Positions 10,873 to 22,599 of a DNA stretch of 64,000 nt are shown here, one piece after another. Below the pieces are notes generated by a model. The model was not told the DNA's origin. It worked only from the letters and a program-made list of their open reading frames with translations, and did not search any database. Numbering within the stretch: the first letter of the stretch is position 1; every line of letters begins with the position of its first letter. Source of the DNA: Nymphaea colorata (Eukaryota > Streptophyta > Magnoliopsida > Nymphaeales > Nymphaeaceae); NCBI RefSeq assembly GCF_008831285.2, contig NC_045143.1, forward strand, positions 6,085,503 through 6,149,502. The letters are read 5' to 3'. Position numbers and translations under genes: made by a program.

Positions 10873-13311
10873 AGGGAAAAAAGCTTTTTTGGCCTCCTAT
10901 TTTGGCCATAATCTCATAAACGGACCTCACGCTTCCACTTTTATCTCGTAGGTGCTCCATTTGATGACAATTGTTTATAACCTACTTAAAATGTCAAGCA
11001 AAACAACGGTCCTCAGTGGTATATGAAATGTTAACAAAATTATCTTAAATTGAACAATTCAAATCGAATCGGTCTCCAATACAAGTTTTTCATGTTTATG
11101 TTGTAAAAAATAATTTATTAATATTTTAAATTAACTTTAAATTAAAGCCAAGACTAATTTTGGCGAACTCTTTTGCGCAATGTTGGCGAGTCTTATGGCA
11201 AGTTTATATTTGATGAAATTTATTGTGTTCAAAGAAAGGAGAATCTTTGAGCCTTTAATGAAGAAATGGCCGAAAACCATTCGCTCACAATCAAAATTCA
11301 AAAACTCTAGGATGCTATTTGAATTATGTAAGAAATTAGGCCCCTCAATAGGGGACAGGAATCAGGAAAGGCGATTACGCGGGCGGTTGGACTAAGAGGG
11401 TTTAGATAAAGACGTGTATCATAAATACGTCACCGGTTTATCTTAAGGTGTTTGAATTTCTAACATTCAGAATTCAGATCCAATAAAAGGCTTATGTGAA
11501 TCTTAGAATCCCAATATTTTTGGTCCTTTTCCTAATCAATATGATCTCCTAAGCATCATTTATACGATTGATTTATTAAAAATCTAACTTTCAAATTATA
11601 TATTTATGTAAAAACATGTTTTAATAAAAACATTTTTGACATTTGTATAGTTTTGAGATTATGGAGTTACGTATAAGTTTATACTACTTTAATTTTTAAC
11701 TTGGTGTTACCTAACATATCAACTACCAGTCAACTACTAATAGTGGGAGTAAGACAAGAGTGTCTTTCAATAAGCTCACCGCTTCTTACTGAGTCTTCCT
11801 TGTTCATTTACATTGGGCAATTTTAAGCTTCCTTTCACTGCTATTTGAATATATATATATATATAATTAATATAAGAACATATATATATATATATATATA
11901 CAAAATTAATGTAAGAACATGAAGAAAAATGTGAGAACCTAAATAACAAAAGTACCGATCACTTTTTTTTCTTTATTTTTCTCTTAACGGATCATCATGT
12001 TAGATCGAATGACTGTGATTAGATGAATAAGTCATTCTAAAAAATCTTAACAAAAACAAAGTCGGGTTATGAACCATATTTTTGAAGATAGTGAATTAAA
12101 AATTAAGCGTACGTCACCAATCAATTATTGGGAACCGTAGCACCAAACAAGTTCCCATCAGCCACTGGTTTTGTGGGAGCGCCAAGCAAAAGCGACATTT
12201 TAATTTATATGGAAAGATGATATATTTTATTCGCCGCTATACTTTTAGAGTTACTTTTCCTCGCATTGCAAACTTTTTTTTATGAACGATAGCAACTGAA
12301 ATAAAAGATACTTTAACAATATCTTCTCCAAAATAATGACCTTCAAGTTGACAAAGGTAAACAAAATTCAGCACTCCAATTTTTTTAGCATATATATAAT
12401 AGACCTGTGACTTACTTAACCGGCTCTTATACTGGGAAAAAAAAAATAAAAAAAGTCTAGTTTTTACCTCATATTTCAGCAATTATCTAGGTTCCACTTT
12501 TTTTTTTTTTAGAATTTCCATAATTCCAAAAAGACAAATACTTCTACAATCATGCAAAAAAAAGACCAACGGCTACCCACATAATTGAGTTGGGCATGGG
12601 TCCTCAATTGCTTGCACACCTCTCCCTCTATCTCTTTCTCTCTCTATCTCTAAAATAACATGAAAAATATATTGGCAGTGTTTGATGCACACTCAAAACG
12701 ACGTTTTGAAACTCCAAAACACCTTTTTGGATTGGATTTTCTGATTACACACTAAATTGGGTTTATGTGAAACCTAGTTTCACAAAAACCTGGTTTTTAT
12801 CTAGGTTTTGCAAAAGCTGGAAGGAAGGATTAGTTTTGCCATGAAAAGCTTGTTAATATTGATAAAAAAAATTATCAACATTATTTTGAATGTTAATAGG
12901 AAGATTAAGCCATTGGCATATAATTAATCATGAACTAATATTACTGAATATAATTTAGAGAGCGAGCACGACTAACGGACTTATAATTTGTCTTTATTAA
13001 AATTATTTTGGTATTTTCATGTGAAATTTATAAAGCTGCATACACAAATCCAACTACAATTAGTAATAAGATCCACTATTTTTTTTCTTTTTTTTTTATC
13101 AAATCTAACTGAACAGAATTTAAATTAGACAAGCACACCAATCCACTTATGTCCCTATCGAACCCACATCTTTGGGAGCCTAACAATGAAAGAAACCAAA
13201 GCAATCTCAAAGGATTTGGTGCAATGGATAGATAGAGCTAACAAGATGAACTTTCGTTTCAAATTTTCGTAAATTTATTTTTTTTTGTGTTTGAAGTACA
13301 ATAGAGATAGG

Positions 13312-13503
13312 TAGGGGCGGAACCAGGATTTTTTTCAAGGACAGACCAAACGATCCGAGGGTCTGGCCAAGAGGAGCGACGGTAGGGCCTAGAGGAGCGA
13401 CAGGTCAGGCTAAACTAAAAAAATTTGATTTTTTCAATATAATTTTTTTTTTCTGCGGTCAGTCGGGCCATGGCCTAGGTGGCCCCCCCTCCCTCCACCC
13501 CTA
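13312..13503 (+). repeat. GGGGCGGAGCC-type dispersed repeat
   Basis: The copy starts TAGGGGCGGAACCAGGATTT and ends GGCCCCCCCTCCCTCCACCC, in the same arrangement as 25528-25712 and the reverse complement of 1003-1192. Confidence 0.5.
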
Positions 13504-13510
13504 GAGATCC

Positions 13511-13711
13511 GGGGCGGAGCCAAGGGGGGTTCCCCATGAGCTCTGGCCTCACTTCAATTCTTTTTTTTTTTTAAATTACATGTAAATTTTAGAAATTTTC
13601 ACTTGTTTTATATAAAAATTTAGAAAAATGATATTTCGACTCGACCCATGTCAAAATTTAAAAACTTTAACTCAACCCCCTCCATAAAAAAGTTTTGGCT
13701 TTGCTCCTGAA
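13511..13711. repeat. Second GGGGCGGAGCC-type element with inverted ends
   Basis: The left end GGGGCGGAGCCAAGGGGGG and the right end AAGTTTTGGCTTTGCTCCTG are imperfect inverted complements. The interior, with 'ttacatgtaaatttt' and 'tttatataaaaatttagaaaaatgata' pieces, recurs at about 20325-20410 and in the 22600-22700 repeat. It lies directly next to the copy at 13312-13503, suggesting nested or serial insertion. Confidence 0.5.
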
Positions 13712-14404
13712 TGGAAACGTCATCTCGACAACTCTAAACAACCCTAGACCTACCTTTGAAGGAAGGAAAGAAAGAAGAGGCTTCCATCTCCACTGAGGTG
13801 GTAAGATTTCTTCTCCTTCACATAAAAAAGAACCCAAACATGTGCCGAGATTTAAGCCGAAACAAAAATTTTCTGACTCGACCACAGAGAAAATAAACCC
13901 CCAATAATTCAACCGTTAGCAGCTTGGCCTTCATCATCATGAAGGTGAGGCCAAGACGGAATATCCTATGGACGGCTGATCCCCATTTGTCTGTTTCTTC
14001 ATTTTTCTTTCCCCCCACGCCTTCCCTAGATAAGCCTGAGCCTCAGATTCCTTGGTCATAAAGATGAGAACAGGCCAATGAAGCTTTAGATTCTCTTGCT
14101 ATGACAGTGAAATTTCAGGTGTCATTCACTGCCCCTCCTTTCTCTCTCTAGATGTGCAACAAAAAGGGAAGTTTAATTTGTTCAGGTTCTTAGCACCTAC
14201 AGTGATGCATGTCTATTATTTCAAATAATGCATACTCACTATGGCTTGCGTCCATGCTTTTCACGGATTTGGTACCGGACAAGACAAAAAGTTCAGCCCC
14301 AACATATAAATATTGCACTGGGGCGGCCAATTTTGACCAACCCAAGACTTGCATGTCTAGATACATTGAATACAATTACTTGAGATTCTCGCATCAGCTA
14401 GATA

Positions 14405-14790
14405 GCAGCGAAGTTTAGTTTTATATTGAAAATTACGAGAAATCTTTAAGGGTTTATAAAAGACGTTGAAATCAAAACTGCTATAAGGCCAGTTGGGATC
14501 CATTAAAAGAACTAGGAACTCGAGTTTGGTATGGGAGTGGGCTGAGTCATTTTAATGGTATCAAAGCACGATTCAATACTCGGACCTGAGGTCCTACATG
14601 GATGGATTGTAACACCATACTTTGAGAAGTTTAGTGTCGTATTGAAGATAGTGATAGATATTTTAAGTGTTTATAAAAGTATCGGTCGTCTTGGTTCTTA
14701 ACATTTTTAGGATTGGAACTAAAACTTGAGGTTGGGATCTGTCAAACCAGGGGCCCGAATCTAGTATGAGAGTGGGCTAACTCGTTCCAG
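14405..14790 (+). mobile_element. TRIM-like miniature LTR retroelement
   Basis: Two related direct repeats of about 150-180 bp flank a short interior. The second (about 14608-14790) begins TGTAACACCATACTTTGAG. Both contain GAAGTTTAGT, TTTAAGnGTTTATAAAAG, a 'gttgggatc' segment and TATGnGAGTGGGCT. Immediately after the first repeat, TGGTATCAAAGC (about 14561) matches the initiator-Met tRNA primer-binding site used by many plant LTR elements. No coding sequence is present, fitting a TRIM. The first repeat seems truncated at its 5' end. Both repeats have diverged strongly, so the copy is old. Confidence 0.55.
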
Positions 14791-15129
14791 ATCATATTCA
14801 AAAAATGGTTTTAAATGAGTATCAGATAGGATTTGATACGAATTCAACCTTAACAATCAATTTTTTTTATATCCAGTGTTATAGGTACATTCCCAAAGTT
14901 GGTTCTTTAACATATCATAATATACTTAGGGTTCAGCTGTGTATTTAAAATTCAAATTTGAATCTAAATGTAAATTTAAAAGTCCGATTTGAACTGGGTC
15001 CAACTTGTAAATTAAAAAAAAAACCAGATTTGGATATGGCAATTACATTTTTCTTAATCTGCATTCAAACCGGAACACAAATTTGAATATGAATACGTAA
15101 ATATACTATATTAATATTATGGTCTGACC

Positions 15130-15390
15130 CCTGTTTAAACTTCTAAAAATGCAAATATACGATATGACTTTTTGAAAACACCTGCCCGACCTCCTTTTCA
15201 AAAATTCGATAAAATACTGATAGCGGCCCCAGCTTGTATGTTATTGCGAATTATGCGACTTAAATTGCTAAATCTCTGTCAACTTTATGTGACCTTTTAC
15301 AAGTCGGCCGAAAGGTAGGTGGAGCCCTTGAAAAAAGCAGCGGGGAAGCCAAGTGAATTATTGACATGGAAGCGTAAGAAAGTTGGGAAA
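15130..15390. repeat. Dispersed repeat shared with 23050-23210
   Basis: Shared words in the same order include GCCCCAGCTT, TTATGnGAnTTAAATTGC, GGTGGAGC and AATTnTTGACA followed by CCTAAGAAAnnTGGGAnAT. The similarity is patchy and no terminal structure was recognised. Confidence 0.35.
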
Positions 15391-16404
15391 TAGACTCAAA
15401 ATTGACATTAGATTCGTTTCAATGGCTGATTGGTTCTCCATAATTTGTTCATTTCAAGACAAGTTGCAGGAATCCATAATTTATCTTGATAAAGAAAAAA
15501 ATTTGCAGTCGGGATGTTGTTTTTTGAGTGGTGGAGAAGAAGAGATGATTTGACATTATAGAAAGGCAGATGTTGAGGTTTGGATTTGGGTCCACTTATG
15601 ACCGGCCCAACCCGATCTGAAAAGAAATTTTGGAAGGAAGAGTGGTGGGGATAAGGAATCTTTGTGGTCTTCAAATATGAGGAATAATAAGCTCCTACCT
15701 TATAGGAAAAAGAAAATCAGAGCCTTTATTTCTTGTGGGTGGGTGAGGAGGAAGGTAAAAGCCAAACGAATTATACACACATAAAGATCATAATATGTAT
15801 CTTAAAAACAAGTAGAAAAAGGAGGTTGTTAAAAGGATGAAATTGCAGTTAAGAAATGTTAAAAAGTCTAAAATGTACTTTTTTTTTTATAAACAAAATT
15901 TCTAAAAAGCCCCAGCCCTTTTTTTCCCCTTGAGTGTAGGGGAGGAGAATGAATTGCATGCACGCAACAAATATGCACCTCATAAAAGAAGACGGGTGGT
16001 TGGGGTATTTTAAAAAATTTTATTAAAGAAATATTTTTCGGACTTTTAACTTTTTAATATCCCCCTTTTTGTCTTGTAAATGGCTCCTTTTTTACTTGAT
16101 CAGTGATGTTTTAGCACCATGCGCGCAATTTTTTGTGCACTTAATCAGCTTTGGTAAGGGAGGGTTGATGATATACCTACCCTTTGATCCCAAGGTTTAG
16201 GGCCTCCTTCGGAGCTTGGGTGGCTGATGCCGATATTTGTAGTTTAAGGAGTAGTATTCACGAGAATCAAATTGACAACGTGCTGTTTGCATGCCAACCA
16301 ACTCGAATAGCTATGCTGCGTCTCCTAGGGCGAACTACTAACAAGGGAGAATAGAATTCAGTGTGTTTACTTATATGAAGCTAACATGAGAGATATAGCA
16401 AAAT

Positions 16405-16570
16405 TGCCTCGAAGGGTGTAGTGGTAAGGCTGCTCATAAAAGAGGGTTTCTGCTTCGAATCCTCATAGTTGCTATCATGCTCTAGTGTACTACTCTTTTT
16501 TAGTAGTAAATGGTGGCTGTAAGCTTACCCAAATCTCAAAACAATTTCTGGGCCTAGGGGGGAAGCTAGA
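16405..16570 (+). mobile_element. SINE-like element
   Basis: The head GAAGGGTGTAGTGGTAAGGC and the B-box-like TGCTTCGAATCCTC match the organisation of the copy at 3612-3855, including the shared downstream words CTATCATGCTCTAnTGT. It lies in the extra sequence of duplication copy 1 and is absent at the matching place in copy 2, so it probably inserted after the duplication. Confidence 0.5.
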
Positions 16571-16689
16571 TAGGGGTTTGGACATCACACTAGAGCTATG
16601 AAATTCTCTCCCATTCAACTGAGGGATATAACACAATGAGAACTCATCACCTCTAAGATCCATATCCTGATATCATGTGTGCTTGGTTC

Positions 16690-16745
16690 TCCTAAGAATT
16701 GGCAAGGATATCATCAGTGGCAGGTTCTCTCTCTTGGGGATCAGT
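16690..16745 (+). pseudogene. Fragment of an unidentified gene (copy 1)
   Basis: GGCAAGGATATCATCAG followed by GGTTCTCTCTCTTGGGGATC is a short relative of the coding-like fragment at 19256-19312 and, in reverse, 21200-21250. It breaks off into a GAGCTCGAG-type repeat. The source gene was not recognised. Confidence 0.4.
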
Positions 16746-18059
16746 CTAGGACTGCACAAGAGCCGAGCCAAGCTTGAGTTGGGCCTGCTCGAGCTCAACT
16801 CCACTAAGAAAACTCGAGCTTGAACTCGACTCGAAGATACAACATCGATGGCAGAAACAAAGAGAAAGAAAGGGCGGATGACCTCCCCTGTGACCGGTAA
16901 ATGAGACTTTTTTAACAACACCCTCCAATTTTCTTTCAAATCTCCGAGATTATGAAGGGATTCAAAATACCCTCAACTTTTCTTTCCCTTTCATTCTCTT
17001 TTCTGCCCATCCAAACAGTCTAGTATTTTCTTTTCTGTTTTTTTTATCGATTTCCTCTTCACTTTCCCTTCAACCAAACACCTTACTTTACTTAGTCACT
17101 TTCCCTTACAGCAAGCCTGGAAGCATCAATTGCTTATTGGTTGGGATTGAAGTCTGCAGAACTAAATGAATGATGACACGACTTAAGATACATCGCATCA
17201 AATAAATTTTTCACCAATGGCTTGAAAGGCACTCAAACAATTCAATCATTCACATCAATATTGAAAAAGTTTGTCACTAGACTAACATTTTCTAACCCTT
17301 GCATCATGCTACTTGTACTCTTCAGCATCATAGTTCTACGCCTCCACGTAATTTTTGCTCTGAAAGAATCCACCATCACATCACTTCTGAAAGAATCCAC
17401 GATAACATCGATAAATGAGGTTCATGATTATATTACTTGTTCAATTAATTATTCAGTTACTGATTGAAAGATGAATCCAAGAGCCTTACAATGTCAATTC
17501 AAATGCTTTTGTCATGCAACTCCTATCTTCTGGTTACATTGTACTGCGTTCTACTTGATTTTCTGTTGGCAAGCAAATTTCATAAGCTGTTTGTGCACAA
17601 ATTGGATCCGATATCAGACCAGACCATCTTGAAAAGATCAGATATGAAAAAAAAATTAATATACGATTAACAAATCAGGTTGGATGCAGATTTAAGAAAT
17701 GATATTCGATCGCATCCAGATTCGGATTCAAATCAGATTCAGTTTTAAATATTTATCCTATACTCAATGCTCTTACATCTTGAAAATCTGCCAGATTGAG
17801 ATATGAATGTAAAAGTTAGGTATGGATCAGATTCAAATCATGAAATCAAATTTGGGATTCAAATATGTTTTTTTTTTGTTTGCCTTTGAATCCAAATATC
17901 TGAATATCCAAAAAAGTGGATATAATTAAGGGCATAGCCGATTGGAATCCAATCCGTTGACATTCTTACTTGCCACATACCCTTGTATGTATATTGAAAA
18001 AATAAAAAAGGATAAAAATAAATAATTATTCATTAATTATTCATTAATAATGCAAAATT

Positions 18060-18460
18060 TTTCACCATAGAGAGCCTCCATCGACCTTGGAACTGGTAGA
18101 GTGCGTCAATCTCTTATATAAAGACCATGAGCATCAATCGCACAAAGATTTTGTTATTGACGCTACCATAATCCATTGAAGTCTTCATGGATTGCATTAC
18201 CTTCTTTCAGTCCATGTAAACCATGAACTTCTTGCAGAAAGTAGCACAAATTTCTTGATGTGTTGCCATTGAATCTCATGAAAGAAAAAAACTTGTGTCA
18301 TCTGCAAGCCGCACCAATACATCACAGCTAAAGAGAAATTAATCTGTCACCAATAATTGGCATCCATGAACATTAGGCGCATCAAGAACCCATCTAACCT
18401 TTGCTGGTCTACTGAAGAATCAAACTTTTTTCCACAGTGAAGGTTAGGTATCACAGAAAT
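18060..18460 (-). mobile_element. Possible LINE reverse transcriptase relic
   Basis: On the minus strand a frame reads VLVRLADDTSFF, resembling the FADDT motif of plant LINE reverse transcriptases, followed by broken hydrophobic and charged segments with several stops. No other RT block could be read with confidence, so this is a tentative call. Confidence 0.25.
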
Positions 18461-19255
18461 ATATGTCTAATCAGCTCTTAGCAGTTAAGGCACGAAAAGT
18501 TCTCCGTCGATCAAGTGAGCATCTGATTTCTTCTTCAGTTGCATTATACACACTGCATTATTTCATGAAAAACGCAGCGTCCATGAATTTTTATGAACGT
18601 GGACCAATTAACTGGCGACTAAGGGACCAGTCTGGTCATTGTTAGACTTGTAAGCAGAGGTTACAGCTTCTTCTTCATTTCCAATAATGTTCTCTACCGC
18701 ACATCTTTGGCTCTATCTGAACTATACAACAGGAGGCAGGGGCTGCTCGGTAGCTTCATCCTTTTCCCTTTTTCCAACTCTATGGCCACACTTTCGGAAT
18801 CCATACCTAACACCTTGTGGGGTGGGTGGGGAGGGAGGGAGGGAAAGGCCAAACGGCTTATATGCACACTCCTATACAAAAAAAAGTGTGCATAGTGCAT
18901 AATGATCAAAATAGCTTAATTTTTTTTTAAAAAACAAGGTTTTTAGAAGGATAAAATTATGTTAAAAGTTTAAAATGTACTTAAAAAAAATAAATAAAAT
19001 GCCCCAACTCCTTTTTTGTTTTGTGTATTTCCGTTGCATGCAGACTCCTGTGCATGCAACTCGATCTAGAGGTAGGGGGTGAGGGTGAGATTGAGTTGGG
19101 AAACAAGAGGGGTAGTTGGGGTATTTTAGGATTTTTATTAAAGAAATGTATTTTTTGAACTTTCAACTTTTTCATATGATTATCTTGTGAATGGCTCTTT
19201 TTTTTTTTTTTGCTTAATGAGGAATGTTCTAGCAATTTGTACAGCCATGTGCACA

Positions 19256-19712
19256 AATTGGCAAGGATATCATCAGCGGCGGGTTCTCTCTCTTGGGGAT
19301 CAGCTTGGGTGCACACGAGCCATGCCGAGCTCAAACTTGACTTGTTTAACTCATTTATGTTAAACATGTCTCGTTTTTTTAACTCGTTACTAACTTGCTT
19401 AGTTGCGAATCTTTTGGCTATCTTTTTCATTATACTTCAACATTCATTATGTAGTTGAGCCGAGTGAGTTCTTACAACTCGAACTCGACTCATTAACATT
19501 GTAAGCCTACATTTGAACTTGAGTCGAGTCGACTCGTTTATAAACAAGTCAGTTTTGAGTAGCGTTTTGACGAGCAAATTCAAGTTGAGCTCAAGCTGGC
19601 TCGACTCATTGTGCATCCGTGGGGCACGGAGGACTTCGCCATCAAGCTTTGCAAGGCCAAGAAGTGGATCTCCTTAATTAGGTTGCAGCAGAAGGTCACA
19701 ACATGGTAACAA
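19256..19712 (+). pseudogene. Unidentified gene fragment split by a repeat insertion
   Basis: The plus strand carries a coding-like piece (about 19256-19312), then a GAGCTCGAG-type element, then a second piece (about 19626-19712) reading EDFAIKLCKAKKWISLIR. The minus strand at 21130-21250 reads VFIVGGGFFLLGIADD then LTIKLCKAKKRISLRRWQQ, the same protein region uninterrupted. Three related fragments in 5 kb, two in one orientation and one in the other, point to a captured exon. The family was not recognised; a hydrophobic glycine-rich stretch followed by a basic segment is all that can be said. Confidence 0.45.
19306..19625. repeat. GAGCTCGAG-type inverted-repeat element, full copy
   Basis: The left end GGGTGCACACGAGCC and right end GGCTCGACTCATTGTGCATCC are near-complementary, enclosing degenerate GAGTCGAGTCGACTCG-type iterations. 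It interrupts the gene fragment at 19256-19712. Confidence 0.5.
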
Positions 19713-21119
19713 CTGCGGCGGAAGATGAACTCCAAAATCTAAAATAAGTGCTAAGGTAAGCCCGGATATTCCAAATGACATGAGCCCATTTTGCTCCGAC
19801 CACAGTAATCTGCTAGCCACGGTTGATGAAAAGAGGTTGAGTTGGTCTTAGAAGTATTAAATCATGGATGCATTTTGTCAGTGACGTTCACTGCTTACTG
19901 GTTGGGGATGAAGTCGGCAGAATCCTTGCACAGAAGAAAATGAATGATAACAAGACCCAAAATACATCGCATCAAATAAATTCTTTGGCATTGCCTTGAA
20001 AAGGCACGCAAACAATTCAATCATTCACATTCACTATTGAAAAAGTTTGTCATTAGACTAACATTTCTGGCTCTATGTCTCCACGCAAGTTTCCGCTATG
20101 AAAGAGCCGACGCCACCACCATCACTTCAGAGATTTCTCAAACAGAAGCATCTAAACCCGTCATATTGGAGTGAAATCGATAAATGAGAGTCGTGATTAT
20201 GTTACTTGTTCAGTTGATTATTCAGTTACAGATGAAGAGATGAATCCAAGAGCCTTGTTGATTTTGTCACACAACTCTTACCTTCAGCTTAAGATGATGA
20301 TACATAGTATTCAAGAAGAGCGGAGTTTTATATAAAAATTTTGAAAAATGATATTTTGACTCTGATCAAAATTTAGAAACCTTATTTCGGCCTCCTTCAT
20401 GAAAAAATTTCCTTCATTAAGTGCAATGAGAAGAAATGACACGCTACAAACCTTTCCATGCATCTTTGAAGCGATAACAAACGCAAAACTCAGTATATGG
20501 AGAACATGTGCATTGTTCTAGGATTGCACTATAGAACACGCGTTCATTTTCTTTGATTGGTTACAAGCTTCTTTTGTTATGGATCTTGGTCGCCCTTCTT
20601 TTGATCATGAGTTACATCGTAGTGCATTCTATTTCATTACCTGTTGGTAAGCAAATTTCTTAAGCTCTCAACAAAACCAGCATGCTTAACGTTGGGCATG
20701 TCAATATATTTGATTTGGATTGGGTATCTGATCGAATAATTACGAAAGAATCAAATATGAGAAAAAATTAATATTCAATTAAAAAATAGGATAAAATTTG
20801 AGTTTAAGAAATGATATCCGATTGAATTTGGATTTAAATATACATAAATATCCGATTGAATTCAGATTTAGATTGAATTTTGTTTTAAACAGGTATCTTA
20901 TATCCAATGCTCTTGCATTTTAAAAATCGGCCAGATTGGGTTTAAAATTCGGATTCGGGTATGAATGTAAAAATTAAGGTTTGGATCAGATTCAAATTGT
21001 GAAGTCAGATTTTGAGTTTGGATATGACTTTGTTTTTTCGTTCGTATTCGGATTCAAATATGTGAATTCTTCATCCAGGTTAAGGGAATTGGCCATCTAT
21101 GAAGACTTGAAGCATCTCC

Positions 21120-21255
21120 ATAATAAATTGTCATTGTTGCCATGCTGCTGCCACCTTCTTAAGGAGATCCGCTTCTTGGCCTTGCAGAGCTTGATGGTGA
21201 GGTCGTCGGCGATCCCCAGGAGAAAGAACCCGCCGCCGACAATGAACACAACCTT
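21120..21255 (-). pseudogene. Unidentified gene fragment (reverse copy)
   Basis: The minus strand is open for VFIVGGGFFLLGIADD followed by LTIKLCKAKKRISLRRWQQ. It abuts the captured VPE start on its upstream side. The same peptide region occurs on the plus strand at 19256-19712. The identity of the parent gene is unknown. Confidence 0.45.
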
Positions 21256-21259
21256 TTAA

Positions 21260-21413
21260 AGCAGACAGAAGAAGGAGAGGGGTACAACGCCGGGCCATGT
21301 GTCTCACTTCACTTCCGGCGAGTTGGGATCGGAGAAGCGCCGGAACAACACTAGCGGGGCCAAGCGATTTCCTTCGGCTTGCATCCTTCGACAGCCAACT
21401 GGCTAGTAAATAG
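21260..21413 (-). pseudogene. Captured VPE start: TATA, 5' leader and signal-peptide codons
   Basis: This segment is a diverged copy of 10720-10872, the start of the VPE gene. Shared landmarks include GGCCATGT at the start codon, CTTCCGGCGA, GGATCGGAGAAGCGCCGG, CCAACTGGCTA and the TATA-like TAAATAG. The minus strand still opens with an ATG at 21298 and MARRCTPLLLLSAL, recalling the [14 protein letters not shown] of VPE. Similarity stops inside the signal peptide and at the TATA box. No other VPE exon follows. Confidence 0.7.
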
Positions 21414-21993
21414 AAACAGGATCATGTTTGGATTTAAGAATTAACATTCCATTAGAATTATAAATTGCTTTAAAGTAAATAGCTTATATCCAATGTTCTT
21501 ACATTTTGAAAGTTGGTCAAAAATTCAGTTTTATCTCTGGATGTCTATTTAAAAACTGGACTCTTATTGTGAAGTCAAATTCCAGATTTAGAACTGGATA
21601 ATGAGCTTTTTTCAATCATATGTAAAAGTACATCTAATTTGAATCCGATCCATTGACATCTCCTTTGCTGCTCAAGAAAAGTTTTAAGAAGCATCCTCCG
21701 GCTTCCAGAAAAATTTTAAGAAGTGAGGCTTAAGGAGGTTTAGCGCACTAATTGGGGTCATTGGCTGTAGGTCTTCGAAACAGACTCTCGATCGAATTAC
21801 TTTTCTTTATCTTTGTTGGTCAGGATAGCATGAACATCTTCCTACCATATATAATATAGCCAATAGTCGTACATTGTGCAGTAAAAATTATATGTTTTAA
21901 ACCGATTTAAGAGGTGGACGACGATGGTAGCTTCAAAATAGACTCTTGCTTGAATTACTTCCTTTCCTTCCTCTATCTTTATCAGGGGTTGAA

Positions 21994-21995
<2 letters not shown>

Positions 21996-22075
<80 letters not shown>
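21996..22075. repeat. (AT)n microsatellite, about 40 units
   Basis: This is an uninterrupted alternating AT run of 80 bases. Other AT runs lie near 6811, 11852, 27559, 36744, 36907, 36964, 40037, 57391, 58132 and 58571. Confidence 0.95.
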
Positions 22076-22078
<3 letters not shown>

Positions 22079-22140
22079 CAACCCTTACTTGTAACAGGTT
22101 TTATACTGGAACCAAAAAAGAGTTCAATCTAAACATCTAA

Positions 22141-22241
22141 GAGGGTATTTGGTGACAGGAACATTGGGTTAAATATGTTTTTCGTATAGAACAGCACTGT
22201 GTTCTAAAGAACTCAACATTCATGTTACCAAATGCCCTCCA
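22141..22241. repeat. MITE-like element with clear inverted ends
   Basis: The left end GAGGGTATTTGGTGACAGG and the right end CATGTTACCAAATGCCCTC are inverted complements over about 17 bases in an element only ~100 bp long. The left end matches the introns of CYP706 genes B (57626) and C (61976). Confidence 0.65.
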
Positions 22242-22599
22242 AATATTAGAGTTAAGTAGCAATTTTGCCAACTGAAGACTTGCATCTCTAGTTATACTAA
22301 ACCCAATGTTAGTGAGGGGTCTTGCATTCGTAGGACTCGTATTAGAACACAGTTACGCCTAGAATTCTTTCGTTCTTTTGTGATTGTCATATTCTATTGA
22401 AGAAGTGGGGTATCAATTTCGCATCTGCTAGTAAAGAACAAACAAATATTTTCATCTAATTTTGCAACCATTCTTTGCATAATGGCACGTCTTTGATTGG
22501 AAAGATCATTGCCGTCTGTCTAGGGGCGGAGTCAGTAATTTTTCATGAAGCGGACCAAATTAAAAATTTCAAATTTTGATTAGGGCTGAAATATATTTT

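Larger units (their letters stand above)
10880..14400. other. AT-rich spacer upstream of VPE
   Basis: No gene was recognised. The region contains (AT)n runs at about 11852-11868 and 11880-11900, T- and A-rich tracts, and the two dispersed repeats at 13312-13711. Short open frames here show no family resemblance. Confidence 0.55.
15735..17965. repeat. Segmental duplication, copy 1
   Basis: This block aligns with 18813-21080 in the same orientation. Matching landmarks in order: the G-rich 'cttgtgggtgggt' start with GCCAAACG; AAAATGTACTT near 15875/18970; GGTTGGGGTATTTTA near 16000/19110; GGCAAGGATATCATCAG at 16690/19260; ACATCGCATCAAATAAAT near 17190/19960; and the ATGTCAAT-type element. Copy 1 carries an extra ~500 bp (about 16170-16680) including a SINE-like element. 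Identity looks moderate with many indels, so the event is not recent. Confidence 0.6.
18813..21080. repeat. Segmental duplication, copy 2
   Basis: This is the partner of 15735-17965. The copy holds the longer version of the unidentified gene fragment, split by a GAGCTCGAG-type element at 19306-19625, and ends in an ATGTCAAT-type element next to the captured VPE start. Confidence 0.6.

Noticed and set aside
13818-14018. Minus-strand frame with MKAKLLTVELLGVYFLC and plus-strand neighbours
   Set aside because: There is no start context, homologous family or splice structure; composition is like the surrounding spacer.
21842-22140. Open frames of repeated Tyr-Ile across the AT run
   Set aside because: They are translations of the (AT)40 microsatellite and mean nothing as protein.
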